Assembly: GCA_020438105.1 (NCBI GenBank) | Contig: JAGQVE010000005.1 | Coordinates: 89,453 to 153,452, forward strand | Direction: 5' to 3' | Length of the DNA: 64,000 bases | Origin: Bacteroidales bacterium | GTDB lineage: Bacteria; Bacteroidota; Bacteroidia; Bacteroidales; JAADJA01 | Part shown: positions 10,416-18,148 of the stretch, in pieces | Position numbering within the stretch: the stretch's first letter is position 1 | Layout: each line of letters begins with the position of its first letter | The notes under the pieces: generated by a model | The model's input: only the letters and a program-made list of their open reading frames with translations | What the model was told of the DNA's origin: nothing | Database searches by the model: none | Program-made: the position numbers and the translations under genes

Positions 10416-11480
10416 ATGAAGAACTTTTATAAATACTTGATCGCAGCGTTTTTAGCTTGTTTGATTGTTCTTCCCACTATGAATCTTCAGGCCGGTAACA
10501 AGGACCGGTCGGGTCAGGCCGGAGCAGCAGAATTGCTGATCAATCCATGGGCCAGGAGTTCAGGTTGGGGCGGAGTGAATGTTGCAAATGTTCAAGGATT
10601 AGAAGGAATGTATAATAATGTGGCTGGTATTGCATTTACCAATCAAACTGAACTAATATTCTCATACACTGACTGGTTAAAAGGAGCTGAAATTTCTTTG
10701 ATGTCATTCGGGCTTACCCAACGTGTAGGTGAATCAGGTGTTTTGGGTCTGAATGTAATGTCGATGAACTTTGGTGAAATTGAAATCACGACCATCGATT
10801 TGCCTGATGGAGGTATTGGACAATTTTCACCACGGTATGTTAATATTGGCCTGGCTTATGCAAAAGCATTCTCCAATAGTATTTATGGGGGATTGGAAGT
10901 GAAAATTATCAATGAAGCAATTTCTGATGCTACTGCACAGGGAATCGCGATTGATGCAGGTATTCAATATGTTACTGGTGAACAGGAAAATGTAAAATTT
11001 GGGATTTCGTTGCGGAATGTTGGTCCTAAAATGAAGTTTTCTGGTGATGGATTCTCGTTGAAAACCTTTGTGCCAAGTAATGATAATCAGTTTACAACAA
11101 CTCAGAGAGGGGCTTCCTTTGAATTGCCGGCGCAATTGAATATAGGTGCTTCTTATGATTTTCTGTTTGACCAAAGTAGGTTTACTCTTGGAGGTAACTT
11201 TTCATCTAACTCTTTTACCAAAGACCAGTTTATGTTAGGTGGTGAGTTCTCGTTCAGAGAGTATGTGCTGTTAAGAGCGGCTTATACCTACGAAGACGGA
11301 ATTAATGCAGCGATTACTGATCCTGCACGTTCCAATGCTAACAAAGGCTTAAGTGCCGGTTTTACAGTTCAGGTTCCGTTGAATAAAGAAATTGGATCTG
11401 TGTTTGCTGTAGATTATTCTTACAGACCTACTGATCACTTCCAGGGAATTCACGCAATTGGTGCAAGGTTTACCCTGTAG
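10416..11480 (+). CDS. PorV/PorQ-family outer-membrane barrel protein
   Basis: This 354-residue protein has a signal peptide (about 1-26, ending NLQAG). Its opening AGAAELLINPWARSSGWGG and GLEGMYNNVAGIAF is characteristic of the PorV/PorQ group of FadL-like barrels. Alternating hydrophobic strands run to the C-terminal GIHAIGARFTL. PorV is the T9SS shuttle that receives cargo after passage through SprA and passes it to the attachment complex, and PorQ is a related component. Which subtype this is cannot be told by eye. It is the last gene of the cassette with the receptor and the large secreted protein, and a terminator follows within 40 bases. A dedicated shuttle or anchor for the upstream protein is an inference from position. 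Confidence 0.85.
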   Translation: MKNFYKYLIAAFLACLIVLPTMNLQAGNKDRSGQAGAAELLINPWARSSGWGGVNVANVQGLEGMYNNVAGIAFTNQTELIFSYTDWLKGAEISLMSFGLTQRVGESGVLGLNVMSMNFGEIEITTIDLPDGGIGQFSPRYVNIGLAYAKAFSNSIYGGLEVKIINEAISDATAQGIAIDAGIQYVTGEQENVKFGISLRNVGPKMKFSGDGFSLKTFVPSNDNQFTTTQRGASFELPAQLNIGASYDFLFDQSRFTLGGNFSSNSFTKDQFMLGGEFSFREYVLLRAAYTYEDGINAAITDPARSNANKGLSAGFTVQVPLNKEIGSVFAVDYSYRPTDHFQGIHAIGARFTL

Positions 11481-11515
11481 GTCGATTTAGAAAATAAACT
11501 TTTAACATATAAACG

Positions 11516-11552
11516 AAAGGACCCTTTTACTGAAGGGTCTTTTTGTCTTTTT
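11516..11552 (+). terminator. Rho-independent terminator after the PorV-like gene
   Basis: Stem GACCCTT (11520-11526) pairs with AAGGGTC (11533-11539) across a six-base loop. Two T-rich runs follow. It ends the receptor cassette and separates it from greA. Confidence 0.85.
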
Positions 11553-11589
11553 TAAATCTGAAAAAACCAAAATTTTTAACTGTTGTGCT

Positions 11590-12063
11590 ATGAGTAAGAC
11601 GAATTATTACACTGAAGAAGGATTGCAAAAGCTAAGGGAAGAGTTGGACCAGCTTATCAGGGTGGAACGACCTTCTATTTCGCAACAAATAGCTGAAGCA
11701 CGCGACAAAGGAGATTTGTCGGAAAATGCTGAGTACGCAGCAGCAAAGGATGCCCAGGGTTTGTTGGAGTTAAAGATTTCGAAGCTGCAGGAACTTGTGC
11801 AGCATGCAAGAATTATTGATGAATCCAAATTGGATACTTCCAAAGTATTTGTCTTGTCAACAGTTGTTATCAAAAACCTCAAGAACAACAAAGAAATGAA
11901 ATATACACTGGTTCCTGAGCAGGAGGCCGACCTGAAATCAGGTAAACTTAGTGTAACCTCCCCCATTGCACAGGGATTATTGGGTAAAAAAGTGGGCGAT
12001 ACAGTTGAAGTGCAGGTCCCTGCCGGTAAAATTCCATTTGAAATTGTAGATATAACCCGATAG
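11590..12063 (+). CDS. greA: Transcription elongation factor GreA
   Basis: This 157-residue protein has the usual GreA length. It rescues backtracked RNA polymerase by stimulating cleavage of the transcript 3' end. The N-terminal coiled coil (about 10-75) carries the acidic tip in ARDKGDLSENAEYAAAKD, which includes the Asp and Glu residues that act in the polymerase secondary channel. The C-terminal FKBP-like domain ends with SPIAQGLLGKKVGDTVEVQVP. The HIT-family gene starts 10 bases downstream, so the two are probably co-transcribed. Confidence 0.97.
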   Translation: MSKTNYYTEEGLQKLREELDQLIRVERPSISQQIAEARDKGDLSENAEYAAAKDAQGLLELKISKLQELVQHARIIDESKLDTSKVFVLSTVVIKNLKNNKEMKYTLVPEQEADLKSGKLSVTSPIAQGLLGKKVGDTVEVQVPAGKIPFEIVDITR

Positions 12064-12073
12064 ATCAATTATT

Positions 12074-12475
12074 ATGGCTTCAATATTTACAAAAATTGTA
12101 AACGGAGAAATTCCATCTTATAAAGTTGCTGAAGATGAAAATTTCTATGCATTTTTGGATATCAACCCATTGGCTAAAGGCCATACGCTCGTAATTCCCA
12201 AAAAGGAAGTGGATTATATCTTTGACCTGGATGATGAAACCTATAACGGATTATTCAAATTTGCTAAACGTGTTGGGCAGTCCATCGAATTGCGGATACC
12301 CTGCAAACGCCTGGGTATGGTAGTATACGGGCTTGATGTTCCCCATGTACATATCCATCTTATTCCTTTGCAAGGGGTAGGTAATGAGATTAATTTCAGT
12401 AATCCGAAGGTGAAACTATCTGATCAAGAGTTCAAATCAATTGCTGAAAAAATAGCAGAAGCATTTGAGATATAG
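12074..12475 (+). CDS. HIT-family nucleotide hydrolase or transferase
   Basis: This 133-residue histidine-triad protein starts SIFTKIVNGEIPSYKVAEDE, as in the Hint/HinT branch. The catalytic triad motif is HVHIHLIPL near residues 95-103. Hint proteins hydrolyse phosphoramidates such as AMP-lysine, and the physiological substrate is uncertain. The gene lies 10 bases after greA and converges on the purF-type gene with 16 bases between stops. The length and motifs are normal. Confidence 0.93.
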   Translation: MASIFTKIVNGEIPSYKVAEDENFYAFLDINPLAKGHTLVIPKKEVDYIFDLDDETYNGLFKFAKRVGQSIELRIPCKRLGMVVYGLDVPHVHIHLIPLQGVGNEINFSNPKVKLSDQEFKSIAEKIAEAFEI

Positions 12476-12491
12476 CATCTAACTTTAATAA

Positions 12492-14393
12492 CTAATATGC
12501 ACGCTCATTTCTACCTTCAATGTAATTAATGAAGGATTTATTCACAACCTTATTTCCTCCGGGTGTTGGGTAATTACCCGTAAAATACCAGTCGCCCTTA
12601 TCGTTGGGCAAAGCCGCATGCAAATCCTCTATGGATTGGTAAATGATTTTTACCTTTGCTTTGATATCCGACTCCGTAAGCATTTGGGATATTTTATCAG
12701 ATATCTCATCTGCCGTAAATGGTTTGTAAATATCCTTCACGAAATTATTGATATCTTCTTTTGGAAGACTCTCCTGCGCTTTGCACTTTTGATATACGGT
12801 ATTAATAACGTCCTGTCGGTTGGTTTCTTTGAGCAGTTCGATTGTTGCCCTGAAAGCAATAAAATCATTCAGTTTGGCCATATCAATGCCATAACAATCG
12901 GGATATCTGATTTGAGGAGCAGAGGAAGCAATGATAATGTTTTTGGGTCCCAGACGATCTAAAATACGAATTATACTTCGTTTGAGTGTGGTTCCGCGAA
13001 CAATGGAATCGTCTAAAACAACCAGGCTGTCCACACCTTTTCGTAAAATGCCGTAAGTTACATCATAAACGTGTCCTACCAGGTCGTCGCGATCACTGTC
13101 CTGTGTGATAAATGTGCGAAGTTTAATATCCTTCACCGCCAGTTTTTCGATGCGGGGTTTAAGTTTGAAAATTTCATCAAGCTTTTCAGCTTTTAATTCT
13201 GGTCCAAGTTGGATCAACTGGTCCCGTTTAACAGTATCGCAAAAACGATCCAGTTCCTCAGCAAGTCCCCTGAAGGCAACTGAAGCAGTATTTGGGATAT
13301 ATGAAAAAACCGTATTTTCAAGATCGTGATTGATTACTTTTAAAATAGCTGGGGCTAATGATGCTCCTAGTTTTTTCCTTTCGAGGTAAATATCCCGGTC
13401 TGTTCCCCTTGAAAAATAGATACGTTCAAACGAACATGATTTTCGTGGAATATCTTTATTAATTCTAAACTCCCCCGACTCTCCGTTATTTTTAATGATT
13501 AGCGCGTGCCCGGGTCTAATTTCTTTAATATCCTCCACCTCCACATTAAATGCAGTTTGTATGGCCGGCCTTTCGGAAGTTGCTACAATCACCTCATCAT
13601 TTTGATAATAAAAGGCCGGACGGATACCAGCAGGATCCCGCATTACAAAAGCATCGCCATGACCAAACATGCCTACTATGGCATAACCTCCATCCCAGCT
13701 TTGAACAGAGTTTTTAAGAATCTTCTCAACGTCAAGACTGGCGGCAATTTTAGCTGTACTTTCTATTTTTGAAAATCCTTCCTTTTTAAATTGCTGGTAA
13801 AGTTCTTCGTTTTCATCATCCAGGAAATGTCCGATCTTTTCAAGAATGGTAATCGTGTCGGAGGTTTCAACGGGATACTGACCATATTCCACAAGCCGGT
13901 TAAACAGCTCATCTACGTTGGTCATATTAAAATTACCTGCCAGCACAAGATTTCTGGTTTTCCAATTATTGGCCCGTATTACGGGATGCAGGCTTGATAA
14001 TTCATTTTTGCCAAAAGTGCCATAACGCAGGTGACCCATAAAAAGCTCACCGGTAAAATCAACATTATTTTTGAGCCAGCTCGGGTCATTAAGGCGCTTG
14101 GGATTTTGAGCGGTAAGTTCTGAAACCTGGTCGTCAACCTTTTTAAAAATCTCTTTCAGGGGTGATTCGGCATTGGAACGAAAGCGGCTGATGTAACCTT
14201 TACCTGGAGGCATGTTGAGTTTAATCCCTGCAATTCCAGCACCGTCCTGTCCGCGGTTATGCTGTTTCTGCATGAGCAGATGTAGTTTTTTTAAGCCATA
14301 GAATGAAGTACCGTATTTCGAAAGGTAGTACTCAAGTGGTTTGAGCAGCCGGATCAGGACTATACCACATTCATGTTTGATCAATTCGCTCAT
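12492..14393 (-). CDS. purF: Amidophosphoribosyltransferase, long form (PurF family)
   Basis: This 633-residue protein joins an N-terminal class II glutamine amidotransferase domain to a C-terminal phosphoribosyltransferase domain. PurF makes phosphoribosylamine from PRPP and glutamine, the first step of purine synthesis. The candidate nucleophile is Cys9 in HECGIVLIR, followed by MQKQHNRGQDGAGI. The PRPP loop VVLDDSIVRGTTLKRS lies near 455-470. The family is usually about 470-510 residues, so this copy is long, with extra sequence after the N-terminus and at the C-terminus (FTGNYPTPGGNKVVNKSF). Cys9 would need removal of eight residues to become N-terminal. A divergent Bacteroidota PurF-like amidotransferase with a different role is possible. 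No other purine gene is adjacent; purL lies about 32 kb away. Confidence 0.85.
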   Translation of the reverse strand: MSELIKHECGIVLIRLLKPLEYYLSKYGTSFYGLKKLHLLMQKQHNRGQDGAGIAGIKLNMPPGKGYISRFRSNAESPLKEIFKKVDDQVSELTAQNPKRLNDPSWLKNNVDFTGELFMGHLRYGTFGKNELSSLHPVIRANNWKTRNLVLAGNFNMTNVDELFNRLVEYGQYPVETSDTITILEKIGHFLDDENEELYQQFKKEGFSKIESTAKIAASLDVEKILKNSVQSWDGGYAIVGMFGHGDAFVMRDPAGIRPAFYYQNDEVIVATSERPAIQTAFNVEVEDIKEIRPGHALIIKNNGESGEFRINKDIPRKSCSFERIYFSRGTDRDIYLERKKLGASLAPAILKVINHDLENTVFSYIPNTASVAFRGLAEELDRFCDTVKRDQLIQLGPELKAEKLDEIFKLKPRIEKLAVKDIKLRTFITQDSDRDDLVGHVYDVTYGILRKGVDSLVVLDDSIVRGTTLKRSIIRILDRLGPKNIIIASSAPQIRYPDCYGIDMAKLNDFIAFRATIELLKETNRQDVINTVYQKCKAQESLPKEDINNFVKDIYKPFTADEISDKISQMLTESDIKAKVKIIYQSIEDLHAALPNDKGDWYFTGNYPTPGGNKVVNKSFINYIEGRNERAY

Positions 14394-14464
14394 TAAAATA
14401 AAAGTTTAAAGCTCGCGGTGCTTTTTTATAATTTAGCCAAATCAAAGTGCAAAATTAACATTAT

Positions 14465-15928
14465 ATGAACAGGAAAATTATATTCAGCATTATTTTCGTT
14501 GCGATAAGCTGCTGGTTACACGCACAATATACCACACCCGGCACAGGTGTAACATGGAATCTCAATGACCTGGTTGCCAATGCTCCCGGAGCAATTACCA
14601 ATAATGGTGATCAATATAACATTTTAGCAAATATTACCATTGCTTCTACGGATACTTTGCGACAAACACAGGATGCATATTTACAGGTTAAAGAGGCTGT
14701 TTTAATTACAGTTAATGGAGTTTTGGAACTTATACCTGAAAATTTGATCACGATTACAGCCATGGATACCACACAGCACTTTTCAGGATTTCGCTTTGAA
14801 GATACCGACTACTCCTACCTCGAAAAATGTTTGATAGAATTTGGGGGAGGAATAAAACTGGTTAATTCAGATATCCGGATTGAAGATTGTACCCTTCGTA
14901 AGTTTGATAAATCCAATTGTACAGGCACCATTGATTTATTTGAATCAAGCCCTGAAATCCTGGATTGTGATATTTACCTGAACCAGGGACCAGCTGTATT
15001 ATCCGCAGCCAACGGGGAAAGTTCCCCTTTCATCAAAGGTTGCTGGATTTACCGTAACAATACCGAAAATACCAATATGCCTCAGATTAATTTAGGCACA
15101 TCTGAACCCGAGGTGGATATTATTATCCGGGATAATCTCATTGAAGGGTTTTACGACAAGGCAGGAGGCATAGCTGTTACTACGCTTGCGGGTGGATACC
15201 TGAGTTGTGTGATCGACAGCAATACGATTGTCAATAATCGTTATGGGATCACCGTATACGGTTTTGATATCAATTCCGTAATTTCTAATAATATTTTGGC
15301 TGATAACAATATTGAAAACATTCCTTTTCAGGGTGGCAGTGGTATCAATTTCTGGGGAGGGACCTCCAATGTGTCGATGGTGTTTGGGAATGAAATTTAT
15401 GGAAACCTTTGGGGAATTACCAATACGGGCGATGCCATGCCCAACCTGGGGCAGGTGGAGCCGGATACTATCAATCCAGGGAAAAATATAATTTATGACA
15501 ACGGGAATTTGGGAACTGTATATGCCCTCTATAACAATACTCCAAACAACATTTTTGCAGAAAATAATTATTGGGGTTCATACGATCCGGATTCCGTTGA
15601 AGCAGTGATATTCCATTATCCTGATGACGAAAGCCTTGGTTTTGTGGATTATATTCCTTTTAAGGATTACATGACGGGGGTTATTGAAAAGCCGCAATAT
15701 AAGGCTCCTTCCCTCTCTATATTTCCTAATCCTGCAATTTCATCGATAACCATTAATGTGGAAAACAAAGGAACAATTTGTATTTATAATTTAGCGGGCG
15801 TAAAAATCCTGGAAGAGGAAGTTTCACCAGGGATCCCAATGGATATTTCAAAACTTATAAATGGTGTGTATTTTACCCTTTTTTCAAATGATGTTGTAAC
15901 TCTAACAGGTAAATTAATCAAGGAATAA
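14465..15928 (+). CDS. Secreted right-handed beta-helix protein with T9SS sorting domain
   Basis: This 487-residue protein has a signal peptide (about 1-20, ending CWLHAQ). The body (about 90-370) has short repeating strands with NSDIRIEDCTLRKF, RDNLIEGF, IDSNTIVNNRYGITVYGF and VISNNILADN, typical of NosD/pectate-lyase-like parallel beta-helices. The C-terminal 75 residues (LSIFPNPAISSITINVE, then ICIYNLAGVKI and a final LTGKLIKE) form a type A T9SS sorting domain. It is probably exported and attached at the surface. No catalytic residues were identified, so polysaccharide cleavage is not claimed. It is divergent from the purF-type gene with 71 bases between starts. Confidence 0.88.
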   Translation: MNRKIIFSIIFVAISCWLHAQYTTPGTGVTWNLNDLVANAPGAITNNGDQYNILANITIASTDTLRQTQDAYLQVKEAVLITVNGVLELIPENLITITAMDTTQHFSGFRFEDTDYSYLEKCLIEFGGGIKLVNSDIRIEDCTLRKFDKSNCTGTIDLFESSPEILDCDIYLNQGPAVLSAANGESSPFIKGCWIYRNNTENTNMPQINLGTSEPEVDIIIRDNLIEGFYDKAGGIAVTTLAGGYLSCVIDSNTIVNNRYGITVYGFDINSVISNNILADNNIENIPFQGGSGINFWGGTSNVSMVFGNEIYGNLWGITNTGDAMPNLGQVEPDTINPGKNIIYDNGNLGTVYALYNNTPNNIFAENNYWGSYDPDSVEAVIFHYPDDESLGFVDYIPFKDYMTGVIEKPQYKAPSLSIFPNPAISSITINVENKGTICIYNLAGVKILEEEVSPGIPMDISKLINGVYFTLFSNDVVTLTGKLIKE

Positions 15929-15980
15929 TAAGGAGGAGCTACTGAATATTCCTTAGATTTGTTGGAACAGCAGAACAATT

Positions 15981-16430
15981 ATGATTACAATTAGAGAATC
16001 TGTTTTTAATGATACGTCAGTCATTGCTGATTTTCAGCAAAAAATGGCCTTTGAAACAGAAGACATATATCTGGATAATAATAAAGTGAGAGCGGGTGTA
16101 AATGCTGTGATGGAAGATAAATCCAAAGGTTTTTACATCGTTGCTGAAGAAGGGGAGATTGTGGCCTCCATGCTGCTAACACCGGAGTGGAGTGACTGGC
16201 GAAACGGGTATTTCCTTTGGATCCAATCGCTGTATGTGATCCCTGATTATCGCAAAAAGGGCGTTTTCAGAATGATGTACGACTTCGTGAAAAACAAAGT
16301 CAATTCGTCGGAAGTATATGTTGGGATTAAACTTTATGTGGATCAGCACAATGAAGTTGCTCAAAAGGCTTATGAAAAGGTCGGGATGGAATCGAGCCAT
16401 TACCGGATGTTTGAGTGGAATAAAAAGTGA
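15981..16430 (+). CDS. GNAT-family N-acetyltransferase
   Basis: This 149-residue single-domain acetyltransferase starts MITIRESVFNDTSVIADFQ. The acetyl-CoA segment is LWIQSLYVIPDYRKKGVFRMM (about 75-95), a Q/RxxGxG/A-like loop in the variant form RKKGVF. The C-terminal part has LYVDQHNEVAQKAYEKVGM, the usual GNAT beta6-alpha4 signature. The acceptor substrate is unknown. The gene follows the beta-helix gene by 52 bases. A palindromic repeat begins just past its stop. Confidence 0.9.
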   Translation: MITIRESVFNDTSVIADFQQKMAFETEDIYLDNNKVRAGVNAVMEDKSKGFYIVAEEGEIVASMLLTPEWSDWRNGYFLWIQSLYVIPDYRKKGVFRMMYDFVKNKVNSSEVYVGIKLYVDQHNEVAQKAYEKVGMESSHYRMFEWNKK

Positions 16431-16490
16431 TTTCACGCGAATATTCGCGAATTTTAGTAGAAATTAGCGCTAATTAGCGGTAAAAACAAA
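16431..16490. repeat. Intergenic palindromic repeat remnant
   Basis: A perfect 14-base palindrome CGCGAATATTCGCG (16436-16449) is followed by the 12-base palindrome ATTAGCGCTAAT (16463-16474). The wording resembles the dispersed intergenic elements found elsewhere in this window. It may be a remnant of a non-autonomous element. Confidence 0.5.
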
Positions 16491-16501
16491 ATAATAAAAT
16501 T

Positions 16502-18133
16502 ATGTTAAAATCAATTATTTCACTATTTTCCATCATTATAATAATAAATCAGGTGGCAATCTCCCAGATCGACAAATCCGACTGGGAAGGTGGATACCCT
16601 GAAGGTTGTACCTCCATCACCGTGGGTAAAAACGCAAGCGCCGACGGTTCCGTAATGACTTCCCACACCGACGATAGTCACCGAACCCGCTCCTGGGTAG
16701 ATATCCAACCGGCCAAAACACATCAATCCGGTGAAACTGTAACCATGTACAAGCGGGTTTCAACCGATTCATTGGCCATGCCTGCCTATGCGCACAAACC
16801 CATCGGAACTATTCCACAAGTGGATAAAACCTATGGATTTATCAATACGGCTTACCCCTGTATGAATACGGAACAACTGGCCATGGGCGAATCCACATTC
16901 GGAGGCAGAGAAGAACTTCAGTCGGATGCAGGACTTATCGACTGCCAGCGCCTTTGCCAACTGATGCTTGAGCGTTGCATCACAGCCCGTGATGCAATCA
17001 AAATGGCGGATGAACTCACCAAAAAATATGGATGGAACGATGCCGGTGAATGTTTAACCATTGCTGATCCAAAGGAAGTATGGCATTTTGAGATCGTTGG
17101 TCCGGGCAAAGGAAAGGTGGGAGCTGTATGGGCAGCCCAGCGTGTTCCGGATGATCACATTGCTGTAAATGCCAATGCCAGTACCATTAAATTTATTGAC
17201 CTGAAAGACAAGGATCATTTTATGGCTTCGGATAATATTTATTCGGTAGCCAAAGAAAATGGCTGGATCAGTGGCGATGAAAATCATTTTCAGTTTTGTT
17301 ATGCATATGCCCCTGAAAGCCGCGAGTCAGTTGCTGCCCGCCGTCGCGAATGGCGCGTGTTTGATCTCCTTGCTCCGTCACTACACCTTGATCCCAACGA
17401 CAAAGATTATCCCTTCTCAGTAAAACCTGATAAACCGGTAAGCCTGCAGGATATGTCGATGGTATTTCATGATTATTATGAAGGAACACCCTATGACATG
17501 ACCCGCCGGATTACAACAACCGACAAGGATGGAAATACGGTAGTTTCTCCGCTGGCAAATCCTTTTATGCCCTACGATCAGCTTACCATCGATAATGTGC
17601 CCGGTGGCTGGTACAGCGAAAATCATGAAACCGGTAAGATCACGTTCCTTGGCGAACGCACCATCGCCCGATGGTATACCATGTATGCCACCATCATTCA
17701 GTGTCGTGCAGACCTGCCTGATGAGGTAGGAGGAGTGGTTTGGCTTGCTATGGACAATGTAGCCAATTCCATTTATGTTCCCGTTTATTGTTCAGCCACC
17801 GATTTGCCTGCACCTTATAAAACACCCGGTCGTGTAAATGGCTACACCCGTGAATCAGCCTGGTGGGCTTTTAACAGGCTGGGAACGCTTGCAGCACAAC
17901 GCTGGGGCGATATGCGCCACGACCTGGATGCTGTTTGGGGACCCTGGCAGCAACAACTATTCGAAAATCAAATGGAAATTGAATCAAAGGCCATGGAACT
18001 TTATGAAGAGGAAAACCCGGAGAAAGCCGTTGAGCTTTTGAATAATTACACGGATGAGTGGGGGAATAAAGTGGTGAAAAAGGCCTGGGAGTTGGGTGAT
18101 TTTCTCTGGACCAAATACGACGAAAAGTTTTAA
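16502..18133 (+). CDS. Secreted C69-family dipeptidase
   Basis: This 543-residue protein belongs to the C69 (PepD) branch of the N-terminal nucleophile hydrolases. A signal-like hydrophobic N-terminus (ISLFSIIIIINQVAISQ) leads to EGCTSITVGKNASADGSVM. Cys36 in that motif is the expected catalytic nucleophile, exposed after processing. Other family segments are RSWVDIQPAK, NTAYPCMNTEQLAMGEST, ECLTIADPKEVWHFEIVG and AVNANAST. The signal and processing suggest a periplasmic or secreted dipeptidase. The gene after it starts 15 bases downstream on the same strand. The substrates are dipeptides by family analogy only. Confidence 0.92.
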   Translation: MLKSIISLFSIIIIINQVAISQIDKSDWEGGYPEGCTSITVGKNASADGSVMTSHTDDSHRTRSWVDIQPAKTHQSGETVTMYKRVSTDSLAMPAYAHKPIGTIPQVDKTYGFINTAYPCMNTEQLAMGESTFGGREELQSDAGLIDCQRLCQLMLERCITARDAIKMADELTKKYGWNDAGECLTIADPKEVWHFEIVGPGKGKVGAVWAAQRVPDDHIAVNANASTIKFIDLKDKDHFMASDNIYSVAKENGWISGDENHFQFCYAYAPESRESVAARRREWRVFDLLAPSLHLDPNDKDYPFSVKPDKPVSLQDMSMVFHDYYEGTPYDMTRRITTTDKDGNTVVSPLANPFMPYDQLTIDNVPGGWYSENHETGKITFLGERTIARWYTMYATIIQCRADLPDEVGGVVWLAMDNVANSIYVPVYCSATDLPAPYKTPGRVNGYTRESAWWAFNRLGTLAAQRWGDMRHDLDAVWGPWQQQLFENQMEIESKAMELYEEENPEKAVELLNNYTDEWGNKVVKKAWELGDFLWTKYDEKF

Positions 18134-18148
18134 CCAATAATTTACCCA

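Noticed and set aside
11607..12068. 153-residue open frame antisense to greA
   Set aside because: It covers almost exactly the greA gene, which is certain from its motifs.
12476..14464. Purine riboswitch near the purF-type or purL gene
   Set aside because: No conserved purine-aptamer pattern was found in the short leaders. Only -7 boxes were seen.
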